Source: Pelargonium x hortorum (lineage: Eukaryota > Streptophyta > Magnoliopsida > Geraniales > Geraniaceae). From it: 64,000 nucleotides of DNA. A model generated the notes under the pieces. It saw only the letters and a program-made list of their open reading frames with translations, was not told where the DNA came from and did no database searches. Positions 62,370-64,000 of this stretch are shown in pieces. Numbering within the stretch: the first letter of the stretch is position 1; each line of letters begins with the position of its first letter. The translations under genes and the position numbers were made by a program. Location of the stretch: the NCBI GenBank assembly GCA_036897525.1, contig JAYMTJ010000020.1, forward strand, positions 62,001 to 126,000, in the 5' to 3' direction.

Positions 62370-62462
62370 AATGGATCACGGCTTACAATCAAGTACTAAA
62401 TTCAATTTCAGTTTAAATTCATCCTCTATTGTCCGAGGTTACGGGTTCTATCAACTCCAGAA
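62370..62462 (+). pseudogene. tRNA-like patch
   Basis: GAGGTTACGGGTTCTATC has the variable-loop and T-arm look of a tRNA, and ATCACGGCTTACAATCAAG lies upstream where an anticodon arm could have been. The spacing is too long and no stems close. Confidence 0.2.
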
Positions 62463-64000
62463 ATTGCTAGCCTTAATTTTTTTTGTTGTTTCCTTTTACT
62501 TTACGGAAAAGGAACCCCTCTTCAAGGCATCTCTTTAGAACTCTTTGCTTATAAGTTAGGTAAAACTTAGTACGGAGCCCAATGTAAAACAACCCGAATC
62601 TATTTCACTAACCCTAAATTGCGCTTAGCTACATTAATCTAGAGTTTCAAGGGGATTCGATTTTGATGTACAAGATACCCGCGTAAAGCTTAACTCATTT
62701 TAGTAGTAACACTCGTAGTAAAAAAAGCCGGGGTTAAGAGTAGGCCCGCTAAAATCTACCAATAAGCGTTTTATATAAAGGGGCTCTTGTTAAGACTTTG
62801 GTTTTTTCAAAGGCCCGCCTCTCCCTTTAAAGCACCCTACCAGGCGGATACCCCTTGTCAACACTTAGATTATATATAGGAGCTAATATTTTAATTAATA
62901 ACTAAGTAAACTTCAACTATATAATATGCCGCTTTTCACACATAACAAACAACCCTATCCCAAAGAATCCTCTTATTCATCTGCTAGTTTTGGACTCTTA
63001 TGTATAATTTTCATGCATTTTCTTCTTTTATCTGTAACGAGTAACTTCCCTGTATGGCCTAGAAAGATAAGAAGGACAAGGGCAAATAGTAAAGAGGGTT
63101 AAGGAGAAGTCTCCGTGTTCTGTATTGTTTACTTAATCCCCAGTCTGGATATATAATATAAGAAAAAGGAATTTCTGCGTCTTAAACCTTTCTTTAAAGA
63201 AGTCCCATGTCTAGGCTAGGTTAGCGGGCTCTCTTATCTTAATAAGAATACAAATTTCTACTATCGAACTCCAGTAGTCAATTTTTTTTTGGTAATAGTA
63301 ACTATGTACTTCAGCCTCGACTTTCACAAAAGGGCCTGGTACTTTATCTACTGATTTTAAGAAAAGACTAAAGAAAAAAAGTAAATAGCTTACTCTAAAT
63401 ATTCTTAATAGGAAATAACTTGATACCTGTGGAACCCCAGCTCTGCTATAAAGGTTTACCAAGTGTCAAGTGTTTAGGTTTATTAATTAGATAGTTAAGT
63501 TTTTTGCCATTGAAAAATCGGGAATACTTTAGCTTAAAAATACACCCAAGCCGTTATTTAAGAGAAGCTTTCGACAAACAAACAAGGGATCCAAAAAGCG
63601 TAAACCATCTGATTTCCATTCGATGCATTACAGCATAAAACTCCATTAAAAGACTCTCGACCTTGTTTGTTTAAACTTGTTTGCTCGTTATAAATTTATA
63701 TTGTCAATCAATACCTCGCGGAAAAACTACATTTTGAGCCTCCTGAGTTCCCGTGGTATTAACTAAATAAATCTCTCTTACCTATTTTTATTTTATTCCA
63801 GTCTGTGTAAGTCAAGGATCTCCTTTAGTTCTTGGAGATTACGATTACAAGGTTCCTTAAGTTTCTTGTAGTGCCTTAACCCGCTTTTTATTTTAGAAAA
63901 CGTATAAAAAAACCGAAAAGCCTTCCCTTTTAATTTAAAACTAAGTTAAGGATAATCCCGATAATTATGGACACTCACTTGAATCTGCATCTTATAATCT

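Larger units (their letters stand above)
58950..64000. other. A+T-rich spacer to the window end
   Basis: Frames at 60117-60416 (+, 99 codons) and 60149-60382 (-) overlap on opposite strands; the plus one is Glu/Lys/Arg-rich without a known domain. Frames at 61757-61960 (+) and 63211-63462 (-) also match nothing. A (ATTTT)n run and a weak tRNA-like patch at 62.4 kb are listed separately. Confidence 0.65.

Noticed and set aside
1-64000. Uncorrected long-read assembly as the cause of broken genes
   Set aside because: Indel errors would leave recognisable protein pieces of tens of residues in shifting frames; I see none, so error alone does not explain the lack of genes.
1-64000. Group II intron domain V, CRISPR arrays, telomere-like arrays, transposase or virus-like genes
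   Set aside because: I looked for the characteristic motifs and repeats on both strands and found none.

Overview
The window shows no protein-coding gene I can support. It is A+T-rich (roughly 35% G+C judged from sampled lines, not a computed value). Stop codons are dense in all six frames, and the longest ATG-initiated frames are 111 codons. By my own estimate, a random sequence of this composition and length would give a longest frame of about 110-130 codons. None of the translations resembles a protein family I know. I see no operons, no IS element, no CRISPR array, no virus-like element and no intact tRNA.

What is recognisable is organelle-like RNA sequence, mostly in pieces. At 3387-3405 there is an exact 19-nt match to the universal 3' decoding-site segment of small-subunit rRNA, followed at once by a small hairpin where helix 45 should be. 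About fifteen tRNA-like patches lie across the window, mostly on the minus strand; all are too damaged or too divergent to fold fully. Several shorter, weak matches to universal rRNA sites (GTPase centre, P-loop, h44, h35, H69, peptidyl-transferase ring) are scattered without order.

The best reading is a very large, gene-poor mitochondrial genome. One candidate type is dinoflagellate (Symbiodiniaceae-like) mtDNA, known for about 64% A+T, almost no genes and rRNA in pieces. The other is an oversized plant or algal mtDNA with decaying tRNA copies. The tRNA-like patches argue against a dinoflagellate, which is not known to encode mitochondrial tRNAs. The single mini-rRNA end argues for fragmented rRNAs. 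I cannot decide from sequence alone.

Layout: 0-10 kb is plain A+T-rich spacer with the SSU fragment, a perfect 17-bp hairpin and A(n)G(n) tracts. Patches at about 10.5-11.3, 30.7-31.1, 33.1-34.2, 50.3-52.0 and 55.6-57.5 kb look less A+T-skewed and share short exact words with one another. A family of related Lys/Thr/Ala-coding purine-rich segments recurs at 1.8, 19.4, 23.5, 53.3-54.0 and 57.7-58.9 kb. This family is the most interesting unexplained structure. The remainder is spacer with short tandem repeats of 4-6 nt units.
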